33,704 nucleotides of DNA from a virus. The notes beneath the pieces are model-generated. The model had not been told where the DNA came from, searched no databases, and was given only the letters and a program-made list of their open reading frames with translations. Of this stretch, positions 24,819-31,182 are shown in pieces. Positions within the stretch are counted from its first letter, which is position 1, and every line of letters starts with the position of its first letter. Where the stretch lies: IMG/VR virus record IMGVR_UViG_3300025853_000335, positions 1-33,704 of that record, one strand, 5' to 3'. The position numbers and the translations under genes are program-made.

Positions 24819-24928
24819 CACTCTCTCCTTCTGGTAAAAAGTTTAACCCCTTCGGGTGGTGGTGCAGCCCTGCCCACGGAGGTAAGCGCGGGCTGCGGCC
24901 AGTGTGATACACCGGCAAACTTTTATGG
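24819..24928 (-). other. 110-base gap with inverted repeats
   Basis: GCAGCCC (24864-24870) and GGGCTGC (24890-24896) can pair around a 19-base loop. Nearer the downstream gene, ACCC/GGGT forms a small hairpin, followed on the minus strand by a short T-run (TAAACTTTTT). This could be a leaky terminator after the ribbon-helix-helix gene. No gene is seen. Confidence 0.3.
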
Positions 24929-25072
24929 TCAAGCAGCTTTCTGCTGCTCCTGTAATTTGACCATGTGTGCAATCTGACGACTCACACTTCTGTCGCTGTC
25001 CTCTGCCAGCTTCTGTAACTTTTTGTAAATCTCTATCGACACTGCAACAGATTTGTACTTCGTCTTGTCCAC
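24929..25072 (-). CDS. ribbon-helix-helix (Arc/CopG-type) small regulator
   Basis: This 47-residue gene is read directly from the sequence. It starts at a GTG with AAGGAG six bases upstream and ends at a TGA at 24929-24931. The product has a basic N-terminal strand (MDKTKYKSVAVSIEIYKKLQ), then KLAEDSDRSVSRQIAHMVKL and a Gln-rich end. Strand, helix, 'S.S' turn and helix fit the ribbon-helix-helix fold, which binds DNA as a dimer. It is the first gene of the replication unit and diverges from a nuclease gene 72 bases away, a good place for an autoregulator. Confidence 0.8.
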   Translation of the reverse strand: MDKTKYKSVAVSIEIYKKLQKLAEDSDRSVSRQIAHMVKLQEQQKAA

Positions 25073-25144
25073 GTTCTTCTCCTTGATTTTATACGAAGAT
25101 TAAGGGAAACTTACCCCATACAATGCGAGGGAGTCAAGCATTCA

Positions 25145-25693
25145 ATGGGAATAGATCATAGAATCCGTGACGGCGCTCAATGTGAGCTTATTGCCGCCGC
25201 GTGGTTGGTACAACAAGGGTGCTATGTCTACCAACCGGTCATGTCTCAGGGTCCAATAGACCTGATTGCTCTTGCGCCCGACGGCAAACTGCACCTGTTC
25301 GATGTCAAAAAAGCAGCGCAAAGAGAAAACGGATCTTACATATCTCGAAAACTTAAACCCAAGCAAAGAAAGATGGGCGTACGTCTTCTGTATGTGGAAC
25401 CCGGGACGGGGAGATGTGCTTTGTACCCTCATCAGCTTTACTCTTCTTTAACAGTTCAACATCAGGCCATCATCGAAAAGGCTTCTAATCGTCATTGGCA
25501 CGGGGGGAGAGTTCCAACCATCTCCGGACTTCTTCACCCAGAGCAGCAGCCGACAGTTCAATCTTCTTCTGAAGCGTCTTCACAATGTGAACATCCACAG
25601 TCTGCGGAGCCATCAGATCAACGTATAGAACAGGATGATGCTGACCAATCCGATGCGCTCGATCCTCTGACTGCACCCTACTCTCGAGATTAA
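25145..25693 (+). CDS. PD-(D/E)XK endonuclease with antisense-overlapping C-terminus
   Basis: The 182-residue product has a nuclease core in its first ~110 residues: GAQCELIAAAWLVQQGCYVY (Glu14), QGPIDLIALAPDG (Asp39), LHLFDVKKA (Asp53-x-Lys55), then KPKQRKMGVRLLYVE. This fits the PDDEXK family PF11645 and resolvase-like nucleases, with Asp in place of the usual Glu before Lys. Residues ~114-182 are low-complexity (EQQPTVQSSSEASSQ...) and lie antisense to the 3' end of the 25485-26942 helicase, so this tail may be a by-product of read-through. It is the only plus-strand gene in the 17-31 kb block. The ribosome site is weak (GGAG, 11 bases). Confidence 0.8.
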   Translation: MGIDHRIRDGAQCELIAAAWLVQQGCYVYQPVMSQGPIDLIALAPDGKLHLFDVKKAAQRENGSYISRKLKPKQRKMGVRLLYVEPGTGRCALYPHQLYSSLTVQHQAIIEKASNRHWHGGRVPTISGLLHPEQQPTVQSSSEASSQCEHPQSAEPSDQRIEQDDADQSDALDPLTAPYSRD

Positions 25694-26942
25694 AGTCGTT
25701 TGCATAGTAAACCACGTTCGTTGCAGCATGCAGTGTCAGACCCATGCCAGCGGTCTGCGGGTTGCCAACAAAGAACCGAACATCACCTGTCTGGAATTGT
25801 TTCTTTGCCTCCTCGCGCTGGTCACTGGTCGTGTCGCCGAAGTATGTGACTGTGCTTTCTGGTCCATACTTTTTCTTTAGCTCTGCTTCAATCTTGCGGA
25901 TGTCGTAGCGGAACCTGGACCAGATAATAACCTTACCAGTCATCTCTTCAATACAGTCCAGCAGCGCCGTAATCCTGTTGCTGGGAATCTCGACCAGTTC
26001 GCCGTCGTCTGTTACCAGATGCCCGCACAGTAGCTGTTGCAGCCTGATCAACTGCGTCATAGCAGCGGGCGCCGAAACCAACTCACCACTTTCAAGTATC
26101 GCAATCGCAGCCTTCTTGAGCGAGTGGTAGTGCTCGATCTGCTGCTTGGTCAGTGACACATTGCGTGTGGTGTAGACTTTATCCGGAAGATCCAGCGCCT
26201 CGTCTTTCGTTACGCGATACGAAAACGTCAGCAGCTTGTTTGATAACTCTTCCAGATTCCGATAGCCCACCACCTGATTGAAACTGTGCGACCCCATCCG
26301 CTGCGTTCGCGTGATCGCATACCTACCTTGAAAAGAATAGAACGAATCGAACCCGAGCAGCCGCTTGTCCATGAATCCACATTGTGCATACAAATCCAAA
26401 GGTGACTTGGTTACCGGTGATCCCGTCAGGATCCTTTTATATGCAGCCTTTGCACCGAAGATGACCAGCGTCTTAGTGCGTTTGGCTTTGGGGTTCTTGA
26501 TTGTAGTGGACTCATCAACAGCAAGTAAGAACGTGCTGCCTTGTGTGAACTTATCCACAAAAGCTGGCAGCTTCTTAGTCGCAAACCCTTCCACGTTTGC
26601 CAGAAGGATGCGGAAGACACCACGCTCTTTAACACCGGCTGCAAGACGTTCTGCCTGTGACTTGTTGGGACTCGGATTCCATACATAAACCTCGTGCGGA
26701 ACGGCTTCGGGGAAATGGGTGGGAATCTCCGCCGTTTCCCAGTTGCGATAAACACCCTTCGGCGCAACAATAACCGCCGTGTCAATACAGCCCTGCTCGT
26801 AGAGCCACACCATGTTGTCAATAAGTACCTTCGACTTGCCACATCCCATCTCCATAAAGTAAGCGTAGTTGCGTTTGTCGTAGCTTCGAACCAGCGCTTC
26901 ATGCTGGTGAGCATACGGCTCCGTCCTATAGTTAAACTTCAT
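25485..26942 (-). CDS. SNF2-like superfamily 2 helicase/translocase
   Basis: The 485-residue protein has SF2 motifs in order: YAHQHEALVRSY (Q-like, ~10-21), Walker A MEMGCGKSK (30-38), motif Ia VIVAPKGVYRNWE, Walker B LLAVDESTTIKN (DEST, 143-146), motif III ILTGSP (171-176), then NPQTAGMGLTLHAAT (motif V) and QSEDRAHRIGQ (motif VI, 424-434). This set is typical of SNF2-type ATPases, frequent in phages and thought to move on duplex or branched DNA during replication or recombination. The ATG at 26942 follows repeated CCGAGGA and lies 11 bases inside the upstream gene. The 3' end is antisense to the 25145 nuclease for 209 bases. Confidence 0.92.
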   Translation of the reverse strand: MKFNYRTEPYAHQHEALVRSYDKRNYAYFMEMGCGKSKVLIDNMVWLYEQGCIDTAVIVAPKGVYRNWETAEIPTHFPEAVPHEVYVWNPSPNKSQAERLAAGVKERGVFRILLANVEGFATKKLPAFVDKFTQGSTFLLAVDESTTIKNPKAKRTKTLVIFGAKAAYKRILTGSPVTKSPLDLYAQCGFMDKRLLGFDSFYSFQGRYAITRTQRMGSHSFNQVVGYRNLEELSNKLLTFSYRVTKDEALDLPDKVYTTRNVSLTKQQIEHYHSLKKAAIAILESGELVSAPAAMTQLIRLQQLLCGHLVTDDGELVEIPSNRITALLDCIEEMTGKVIIWSRFRYDIRKIEAELKKKYGPESTVTYFGDTTSDQREEAKKQFQTGDVRFFVGNPQTAGMGLTLHAATNVVYYANDFNLESRVQSEDRAHRIGQHHPVLYVDLMAPQTVDVHIVKTLQKKIELSAAALGEEVRRWLELSPRANDD

Positions 26943-27126
26943 CCTCGGTCCTCGGTTCTTTTATGTTTGTTACATTGTAGCGCGGTGACTCTCGCAGCAT
27001 CTTCTCCAGTTGCCCGCGAGTGCAGTCTGAACCACACTCCTCGAAAGCATCCAGCGCCTCTCGCAGCGACAGCTTGCCGTCCATGTAATCAAACTGAACG
27101 CGAATCATTTCTACAACTTCACTCAT
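26932..27126 (-). CDS. small acidic phage protein, unknown
   Basis: The 64-residue product is helical and acidic (MSEVVEMIRVQFDYMDGKLS, then LREALDAFEECGSDC). AGGAG lies nine bases before the ATG. It overlaps the helicase start by 11 bases and the upstream gene by 8, consistent with coupling. No domain is recognised. Encoded directly before the SNF2-like helicase, it might be a partner, but nothing proves that. Confidence 0.65.
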   Translation of the reverse strand: MSEVVEMIRVQFDYMDGKLSLREALDAFEECGSDCTRGQLEKMLRESPRYNVTNIKEPRTEDEV

Positions 27127-27349
27127 CGTCTGTTGCTCCTAGCATGATCCCGAATCGGGCAGCTTCGAAATACCAAAATATCTCTGCTGGATCGTGGACC
27201 GTGGTTATCATCTGCACTTCGCCAGCCTCGTTCTGACCAAGTATAATTAATTCCTTGAAGTTTTTTGCTGCGGCCTCACACACCTGCGGCACAGGGTCTC
27301 TGGCTTTTTCTACTTTGTGGACCGGAAAGCTAAGTACATTGTCGGTCAT
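27119..27349 (-). CDS. small phage protein, unknown
   Basis: The 76-residue product begins MTDNVLSFPVHKVEKARDPV and continues CEAAAKNFKELIILGQNEAG, with QMITTVHDPAEIFWYFEAAR later. This looks like a compact alpha/beta protein that I know only as a hypothetical in phages. I prefer the ATG at 27349, which overlaps the upstream TGA (ATGA) with GGAG ten bases away. The in-frame ATG at 27358 has its ribosome site too close. Confidence 0.68.
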   Translation of the reverse strand: MTDNVLSFPVHKVEKARDPVPQVCEAAAKNFKELIILGQNEAGEVQMITTVHDPAEIFWYFEAARFGIMLGATDDE

Positions 27350-27561
27350 ATCGCGCATTCTCCTTGGCAGCAGTCATCGATCACGCTGCCACATGCAGCA
27401 CATTGATAATGTCCATGAACCTCAACCCGACCAGCACCTCCACAGCGCGGGCATCGATCCTGCATCTCTTCCTCGTGAATCTTGGCAAGCATATCCTGAC
27501 GCTTGTCCGGCACTATGTGGTGGCGACGGATGTCGCGCCAGCTTGGATCGCGGGGTTTCAT
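27346..27561 (-). CDS. zinc-ribbon protein with extra cysteines
   Basis: The 71-residue product has a basic N-terminal helix (residues 1-35) and a zinc ribbon: Cys37/Cys40 (RCPRCGGAG), Cys54/Cys57 (YQCAACGS). Three more cysteines sit in the tail (DDCCQGECAI, Cys64, Cys65, Cys69). The ribbon should bind one zinc ion, and the tail cysteines might bind another metal. It overlaps both neighbours by four bases. Nucleic acid binding is a guess. Confidence 0.72.
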   Translation of the reverse strand: MKPRDPSWRDIRRHHIVPDKRQDMLAKIHEEEMQDRCPRCGGAGRVEVHGHYQCAACGSVIDDCCQGECAI

Positions 27562-27782
27562 GTCTGTTCCTTATCAGCGGTTCGGCAAACAATGTTGATA
27601 ACCACTGGTTCTGTAGACTCTAATGTCATGGCTCGGAACATACTCTCCTCGTTGCGGTAAGACCACGCCTCGCAGATAGCCAGACTTTTAAAACTCTCAT
27701 CGCTCTGACGCATGTAGCATTTGTTTACCGGCAGACCATTTACATCCGCCGCAAAGCAGACAGCTATTATCGCAACAAACAT
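27558..27782 (-). CDS. small protein with signal-peptide-like N-terminus
   Basis: The 74-residue product starts with a hydrophobic segment (MFVAIIAVCFAADVNGLPVN) that could be a signal peptide or membrane anchor, though it lacks N-terminal positive charge. The remainder has three cysteines (KCYMRQS, AICEAWSY, NIVCRTA) that could form disulfides outside the cytoplasm. It overlaps the next gene as ATGA. An envelope function is possible. No family is recognised. Confidence 0.6.
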   Translation of the reverse strand: MFVAIIAVCFAADVNGLPVNKCYMRQSDESFKSLAICEAWSYRNEESMFRAMTLESTEPVVINIVCRTADKEQT

Positions 27783-27783
27783 A

Positions 27784-27972
27784 TCACCCTCTCAGAATCC
27801 GTTCCCATGCTTCCATAACCTTATCTGCCTGACCGTCTTCGAAATCTTCCGGCCATTCGTGCAAAGTGCACAGCACTTCATTAACGCACCAGTCGATTAC
27901 CTGAACAGCGGTGCTCCACTCCATAACAGTTCTTGCCTCTGCCTCCGGCATCAGTTTTGTTTCTTCGCTCAT
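27784..27972 (-). CDS. small helical phage protein, unknown
   Basis: The 62-residue product begins MSEETKLMPEAEARTVMEWS and continues TAVQVIDWCVNEVLCTLHEW, mostly helical with several Trp. An open frame extends 16 codons further upstream, but the ATG at 27972 has AGGGAGA about eight bases before it and a good promoter-like sequence (27996-28024) ahead. It is likely the first gene of a secondary transcript. No function can be assigned. Confidence 0.68.
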   Translation of the reverse strand: MSEETKLMPEAEARTVMEWSTAVQVIDWCVNEVLCTLHEWPEDFEDGQADKVMEAWERILRG

Positions 27973-27995
27973 GTCCAATCTCCCTGAAATGACAT

Positions 27996-28024
27996 ATGAT
28001 ACTTTATTATCCCATGCCATGCAA
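27996..28024 (-). promoter_or_regulatory. candidate sigma70-type promoter
   Basis: On the minus strand TTGCAT (28019-28024) and TATCAT (27996-28001) are separated by exactly 17 bases. The -10 box matches 5 of 6 consensus positions and the -35 box 3 of 6. Transcription would start near 27989, leaving a 16-base leader before the ATG at 27972 that contains the AGGGAGA ribosome site. The gap 27973-28033 is one of the few non-coding stretches in this gene array. Confidence 0.42.
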
Positions 28025-28033
28025 TGCTATCCG

Positions 28034-28267
28034 CTATTGCCTGCGAATCTCAGGCCACGGACTGACCCTACCAATCGCCGGACGGTCATAGACCTGTGTG
28101 TTGCGGACAACAGGACCATTGATGCTGCCACCAATGTTTCCTCGATAGGGTTCCTCCTGAAATGTCAGATCGGCAGGAAAGCTGCCACCAAACATCAAAT
28201 CAAAATCCGGATCCAGAACCCCTGCATACATGCATGCCGATGGATGAATATAAAACGCTCTACTCAT
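28034..28267 (-). CDS. small phage protein, unknown
   Basis: The 77-residue product begins MSRAFYIHPSACMYAGVLDP and is rich in Pro, Gly and aromatic residues (DLMFGGSFPADLTFQEEPYR), ending in a basic segment (VSPWPEIRRQ). The ATG at 28267 overlaps the upstream TGA (ATGA). No motif or membrane segment is seen. It is the last gene before the candidate promoter at 27996-28024. Confidence 0.6.
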   Translation of the reverse strand: MSRAFYIHPSACMYAGVLDPDFDLMFGGSFPADLTFQEEPYRGNIGGSINGPVVRNTQVYDRPAIGRVSPWPEIRRQ

Positions 28268-28452
28268 TTCCAAACCGCCTTCATTCTAACGACGACAGGA
28301 CGATCTTCGTCCTGCGTCTCGTTGCTTACAATCTCGAGTCCGCAACCAGGGCACTTGATCCTCGGTGCTTTTGGTATCGCGGTCTGACACTTTGGACACA
28401 TGCCGTGTGCCAGCCGCCTTGCCATTACTCCGTCGCCTTTATCAATCGTCAT
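28264..28452 (-). CDS. small zinc-ribbon protein
   Basis: The 62-residue product has two CxxC pairs at Cys19/Cys22 (MCPKCQTAIPK) and Cys34/Cys37 (KCPGCGLEIVSN), the classic rubredoxin-like zinc-ribbon spacing. A charged tail follows (ETQDEDRPVVVRMKAVWK). The ATG at 28452 has AAGGA about five bases upstream and overlaps the previous gene by 11 bases; an internal ATG at 28425 is possible. A nucleic acid or protein contact role is typical for such ribbons but unproven. Confidence 0.7.
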   Translation of the reverse strand: MTIDKGDGVMARRLAHGMCPKCQTAIPKAPRIKCPGCGLEIVSNETQDEDRPVVVRMKAVWK

Positions 28453-28630
28453 CTATCCTTGTCTCCACTCTGATGCAGAGTGCTTCCTGATTGATGGGCA
28501 TGTTTTCCCAAAATGTTTGAGTCGATGCCACATGACACTCTGCCATAGTATCGTAGCCGCCCAGAGACTTGGTGTCGAACTCATCGACACCGTATCCCGT
28601 GACTAAAAGCAGAACCCAGACCAGCTTCAT
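28442..28630 (-). CDS. small secreted or membrane-associated protein with two Cys
   Basis: The 62-residue product begins MKLVWVLLLVTGYGVDEF, a short signal-like segment with a Lys. It is followed by SLGGYDTMAECHVASTQTFW and ALCIRVETRIDDD. Cys32 and Cys52 could form a disulfide after export. I know small 'GYDTMAEC'-like proteins from marine phages but no function. The ATG overlaps the upstream stop (ATGA). The hydrophobic segment is short for a holin. Confidence 0.62.
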   Translation of the reverse strand: MKLVWVLLLVTGYGVDEFDTKSLGGYDTMAECHVASTQTFWENMPINQEALCIRVETRIDDD

Positions 28631-28878
28631 TCTTCGTCGTCCTTGTCTGGAACATCCTCTGCAAAAACATAGTTTATGTAATACCCACCCGTACCCTGCG
28701 GCGGCTTGAACTCGAACTCCCTTTGTAGGTAGTTGATGATATCGTTCATCTTAGCCAGATCAGACAGCCACATATCGTTGCACTCTTCGACTGTGCAGCG
28801 AATGCTTTTCAGGTCGTTATGGACTTCCAACATCTTCCGACGCATTTCGCGCGTCACTCGCTTGTCATGTACACTCAC
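28627..28878 (-). CDS. small helical phage protein, unknown
   Basis: The 83-residue product starts at a GTG with AAGGGAGA six bases upstream. Residues 1-50 look like a long charged helix (VTREMRRKMLEVHNDLKSIR, then CTVEECNDMWLSDLAKMN), compatible with dimerisation. The C-terminus is acidic (AEDVPDKDDEE). It overlaps the previous gene by 14 bases and the next by 4. No family is recognised. Confidence 0.65.
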   Translation of the reverse strand: MSVHDKRVTREMRRKMLEVHNDLKSIRCTVEECNDMWLSDLAKMNDIINYLQREFEFKPPQGTGGYYINYVFAEDVPDKDDEE

Positions 28879-29050
28879 CTAGAATCTCCCTTCTATAGGT
28901 TTCGTCTTCGCAGGCACACTCGTCGCAACGAATGTCCCCAAAATAGCTGGTATGTTCCCAGCATCTCTCGCCGCAGTGGTCGCACTCGACGCCTTGGTAG
29001 TCGTCCTCGATCTTCTTAGACTCCTCGTCATAATCAGAATCGAGGGTCAT
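28865..29050 (-). CDS. small acidic zinc-finger protein
   Basis: The 61-residue product starts at the ATG overlapping the upstream TGA (ATGA). It has Cys23/Cys26 (ECDHCGERC) and Cys42/Cys45 (IRCDECACED), with further cysteines at 30, 47 and 60, and a very acidic N-terminus (MTLDSDYDEESKKIEDDYQG). It probably binds zinc. The acidity argues against general DNA binding and for a protein partner, which is inference. Confidence 0.7.
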   Translation of the reverse strand: MTLDSDYDEESKKIEDDYQGVECDHCGERCWEHTSYFGDIRCDECACEDETYRREILGECT

Positions 29051-29460
29051 TCGGGTAGCCCCCAATTACGATCCGGATCGTTGCGCCTGTTCGGACGATA
29101 TTTCATCTCACGCTCCAGAACCATTGTTAGAAGTCCCATGCCAATGTGCCGAATCTTCCCTGTTTGTCTGTTTTTTATCCGGAAAAACGGTGTGTAGTTT
29201 CCCATCCGTTTACCGCTGTTGCTCTTGTAGGTGCCGTTGTGTAGCTTCTTTCGGATCACCCAGTGACGCACAAACAATTCGTGCCGACCCTTGCCAAACT
29301 TTTCCCAAAACACCTTGTCCAAAAAGTACGAGGACAACATCTCTTGCGATGTCATGGCGTCGGGGTTCTCAGCCACATGCGCGACTCTTTCGTTGAACTC
29401 ATCCCAGTCGCTGAACTTCAATTTTTTGCTGCAAACAACAGCCTTAGAATCTTGGGACAT
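29047..29460 (-). CDS. basic phage protein of unknown function
   Basis: The 137-residue product begins MSQDSKAVVCSKKLKFSDWD after a strong AGGAGGGGG ribosome site. An open frame extends further upstream but there overlaps the 29444-29623 gene. The centre is charged (AENPDAMTSQEMLSSYFLDK). The C-terminal half is strongly basic (RHWVIRKKLHNGTYKSNSGK, then RMGNYTPFFRIKNRQTGKIR), suggesting nucleic acid contact. No family motif is recognised. Confidence 0.68.
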   Translation of the reverse strand: MSQDSKAVVCSKKLKFSDWDEFNERVAHVAENPDAMTSQEMLSSYFLDKVFWEKFGKGRHELFVRHWVIRKKLHNGTYKSNSGKRMGNYTPFFRIKNRQTGKIRHIGMGLLTMVLEREMKYRPNRRNDPDRNWGLPE

Positions 29461-29623
29461 ACTGAACCCCCTCCTGCTGTAGCCGCTTGACGGATTTGTA
29501 CCTGCGCCAAGCCGCATCGATTTCATCCTGCGGTGCCTCGTCAAAACAGAGATCACCGAACTCGCGCATGAGCCGACGAACCTCGTCGGCCACATGCATC
29601 AGTCTGGGGTCAGCCTTTCCCAC
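29444..29623 (-). CDS. small protein, 59 residues, unknown
   Basis: This short gene fills the gap between its neighbours. A GTG at 29623 has GGAGG nine bases upstream, and the frame ends with TAA at 29444-29446. The product (ADPRLMHVADEVRRLMREFG, then DLCFDEAPQDEIDAAWRRYK) is helical and amphipathic. It overlaps the upstream gene by 14 bases and the downstream start by 17, like other junctions in this array. Codon-level sense and the ribosome site make it credible. Confidence 0.68.
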   Translation of the reverse strand: MGKADPRLMHVADEVRRLMREFGDLCFDEAPQDEIDAAWRRYKSVKRLQQEGVQYVPRF

Positions 29624-29816
29624 AGAATATTTCCTCCAGCTTGTTGATCTGTTCCTGCAACATCTCAGGCGTCGGAGAACGCTGACCTGTCATGTCCTCT
29701 TGCACCTCGTCATAGACTCGCAGATTCGTCGCACCGTGCTTCGCGGCCCACGAATCTCGGCTCATCCACGCGGCATCTTCTTCCATGCCGATCAGCCAAT
29801 CACTTACCTTACCCAT
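29610..29816 (-). CDS. small phage protein, unknown
   Basis: The 68-residue product begins MGKVSDWLIGMEEDAAWMSR and continues DSWAAKHGATNLRVYDEVQE, ending in a helix (EMLQEQINKLEEIFCGKG). The ATG at 29816 follows AGGGAGAAGAGTG, an initiation sequence that recurs at several genes here; a GTG sits one codon earlier. No known domain is visible. Confidence 0.65.
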   Translation of the reverse strand: MGKVSDWLIGMEEDAAWMSRDSWAAKHGATNLRVYDEVQEDMTGQRSPTPEMLQEQINKLEEIFCGKG

Positions 29817-29827
29817 CACTCTTCTCC

Positions 29828-30133
29828 CTAATATCCTGTGCCAGACAAATCACCCAAAACCTCGTGCATCTCTCTCAGAAGCCACGGCTCTGGTTCGTCG
29901 TGAAAATTCTGGATGTTGTACAGATTGGCATCATGTAAGTGGATGCCCTTGAATGGACGAAACGCACTGACAGGCTTGTCAAAGACGGACTCGTGTTTCA
30001 GCGTGTCATTAACATTGTGGCCGCTCATCACCATCATGTCGCCAAGGTCAAAAGCCCCAAGACCGTCTGTTTTGGGCTGAACCCAATACTCGCGTTCCAT
30101 AATAAAACGAACCGTCAAGATGTCCTTCTTCAT
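29828..30133 (-). CDS. phage protein of unknown function
   Basis: The 101-residue product begins MKKDILTVRFIMEREYWVQP, then FDLGDMMVMSGHNVNDTLKH and FRPFKGIHLHDANLYNIQNF. It appears to be a compact alpha/beta protein, with several His near the middle that could bind metal. The ATG overlaps the upstream TGA (TGATG) and follows AGGGAGAGAGGG. The family is not recognised. Confidence 0.65.
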   Translation of the reverse strand: MKKDILTVRFIMEREYWVQPKTDGLGAFDLGDMMVMSGHNVNDTLKHESVFDKPVSAFRPFKGIHLHDANLYNIQNFHDEPEPWLLREMHEVLGDLSGTGY

Positions 30134-30312
30134 CACTCTACCCTCTCTCCCTGATACTCGTAGGTGTAGTTGTATTCAGCATCCAACCCGTGCCATGCCT
30201 CTTCATAGGCATGATCCCAGTTTGTGTGGTAGCCGGTGGCTACGTCCTCGTCGGCGATACCCTTCGCCCAATGGTCGAGGCTAGGCTCATGGTCGAGCGG
30301 TAGTTCTTCCAT
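30133..30312 (-). CDS. small acidic phage protein, unknown
   Basis: The 59-residue product (MEELPLDHEPSLDHWAKGIA, then YHTNWDHAYEEAWHGLDAEY) is acidic and rich in Trp, His and Tyr. I place its start at the ATG overlapping the upstream TGA (TGATG at 30310-30314). A longer reading upstream would run inside the neighbour in another frame. No function can be assigned. Confidence 0.6.
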   Translation of the reverse strand: MEELPLDHEPSLDHWAKGIADEDVATGYHTNWDHAYEEAWHGLDAEYNYTYEYQGERVE

Positions 30313-30581
30313 CAGTCCAACCTCTCGCCATCGACGTACTCGGCGTCCGGCCACTTGTAGTCCATGCCGTCACCATTCTCCTCGCTCGTCGGCTCGTATT
30401 CGAACCTGTGACCATCCTTGTCCCACTGCACATGCAGCAGTCCCCACTTGATGTAGAAGTCATGTGCCGATTTGATATCACGCGGCTGGCCCTCGTCATC
30501 AACCGGCCACCCCTCAATCTCCTTGATCTCCCAGAAATGTGTGGCCTGTACATGGTACTCGGCCTCAATGATCCTCGCCAT
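30312..30581 (-). CDS. acidic phage protein, unknown
   Basis: The 89-residue product begins MARIIEAEYHVQATHFWEIK and is acidic and aromatic-rich (DFYIKWGLLHVQWDKDGHRF, then MDYKWPDAEYVDGERLD). The beta-strand-like alternation suggests a small beta fold. The ATG follows a very good AGGAGGT ribosome site and overlaps the upstream TAA (TAATG). No family is recognised. High Asp/Glu content could reflect a DNA-mimic type, but evidence is thin. Confidence 0.65.
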   Translation of the reverse strand: MARIIEAEYHVQATHFWEIKEIEGWPVDDEGQPRDIKSAHDFYIKWGLLHVQWDKDGHRFEYEPTSEENGDGMDYKWPDAEYVDGERLD

Positions 30582-30748
30582 TAGCTTACCTCCTCTACTT
30601 CAAGGGTGTCCTGCTGATACTTCTCCGGCCCCTCACAAGACACAGTGAACATGTCATGAGCCAAATCCTCCGCTGACTCTTTATCCACAGCACGAACCTC
30701 ATACGTCTTCGTCACCGTCGCGCGAATCGTCACTTCATACGTCTTCAT
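30581..30748 (-). CDS. small beta-type protein resembling DpnD/PcfM
   Basis: The 55-residue product begins MKTYEVTIRATVTKTYEVRA and continues VDKESAEDLAHDMFTV. Two beta strands followed by an 'A.D.E.A...A' helix are the pattern I associate with DpnD-PcfM-like small proteins. The ATG at 30748 has GGGAGG eight bases upstream; an upstream open frame is rejected because it lies in the neighbouring gene. Function in phages is not established. Confidence 0.65.
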   Translation of the reverse strand: MKTYEVTIRATVTKTYEVRAVDKESAEDLAHDMFTVSCEGPEKYQQDTLEVEEVS

Positions 30749-30749
30749 T

Positions 30750-30980
30750 TCAATAGTCCTCCCTCGGCTCCGGATCAGACCAGACCTTCTCGCCCGTCTC
30801 GCCATGCCAGCCCTCGTTGTACTCGGCAATTTCCTCGACAGTCATGTGCTCAGAGTCTATGCGCTGACAGCCATGATCGCTGTACCACTCCCAATGCGGG
30901 TTGTAACGCCGACCATAATACCTGTCCGCCGATCCACGGTCCCTTGGACTGCCGTGCACGGTTTTTAGATCATTGCTCAT
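30750..30980 (-). CDS. small phage protein with RGSADxYYGRRYNPH motif
   Basis: The 76-residue product begins MSNDLKTVHGSPRDRGSADR, then YYGRRYNPHWEWYSDHGCQR. I know the 'RGSAD.YYGR..NPHW' motif from small proteins in many phages and prophages, always as a hypothetical. The C-terminus (MTVEEIAEYNEGWHGETGEK) is acidic. I chose the ATG just past the upstream stop, with AAGGTGG ahead. Confidence 0.7.
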   Translation of the reverse strand: MSNDLKTVHGSPRDRGSADRYYGRRYNPHWEWYSDHGCQRIDSEHMTVEEIAEYNEGWHGETGEKVWSDPEPREDY

Positions 30981-30981
30981 C

Positions 30982-31182
30982 TCAACCCACCTTCTGATAA
31001 CGGTCGCCATTCACATATAGAATGTCGTCGTAATAACTGTGACGCTTTGGAAGATGATCAATCAAACCTGTGCCGTCGCACTCAGGACACGCATCAATCT
31101 CATAGCTGTTGACCGGCTGGTAACCTGTCCCAACACACTGGTCGCAGACAAACTGAATCTTGGTCGCCGGATCACGGTTCAT
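30982..31182 (-). CDS. DnaJ-zinc-finger-like small protein
   Basis: The 66-residue product has two CxxCxGTG motifs: Cys13/Cys16 (VCDQCVGTG) and Cys32/Cys35 (ACPECDGTG). These match the CxxCxGxG signature of DnaJ-type zinc fingers, which bind zinc and unfolded protein. With only two motifs it can form one zinc site and lacks a J domain. AGGAG lies seven bases before the ATG, which overlaps the upstream TGA (ATGA). Confidence 0.75.
   Translation of the reverse strand: MNRDPATKIQFVCDQCVGTGYQPVNSYEIDACPECDGTGLIDHLPKRHSYYDDILYVNGDRYQKVG

Noticed and set aside
26694-27236. Plus-strand open frame of 180 codons
   Set aside because: It is antisense to the SNF2-like helicase N-terminus and two small genes with overlapping starts; no motif.
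27911-28387. Plus-strand open frame of 158 codons
   Set aside because: It is antisense to three small leftward genes and to the candidate promoter; no ribosome site or recognisable domain.
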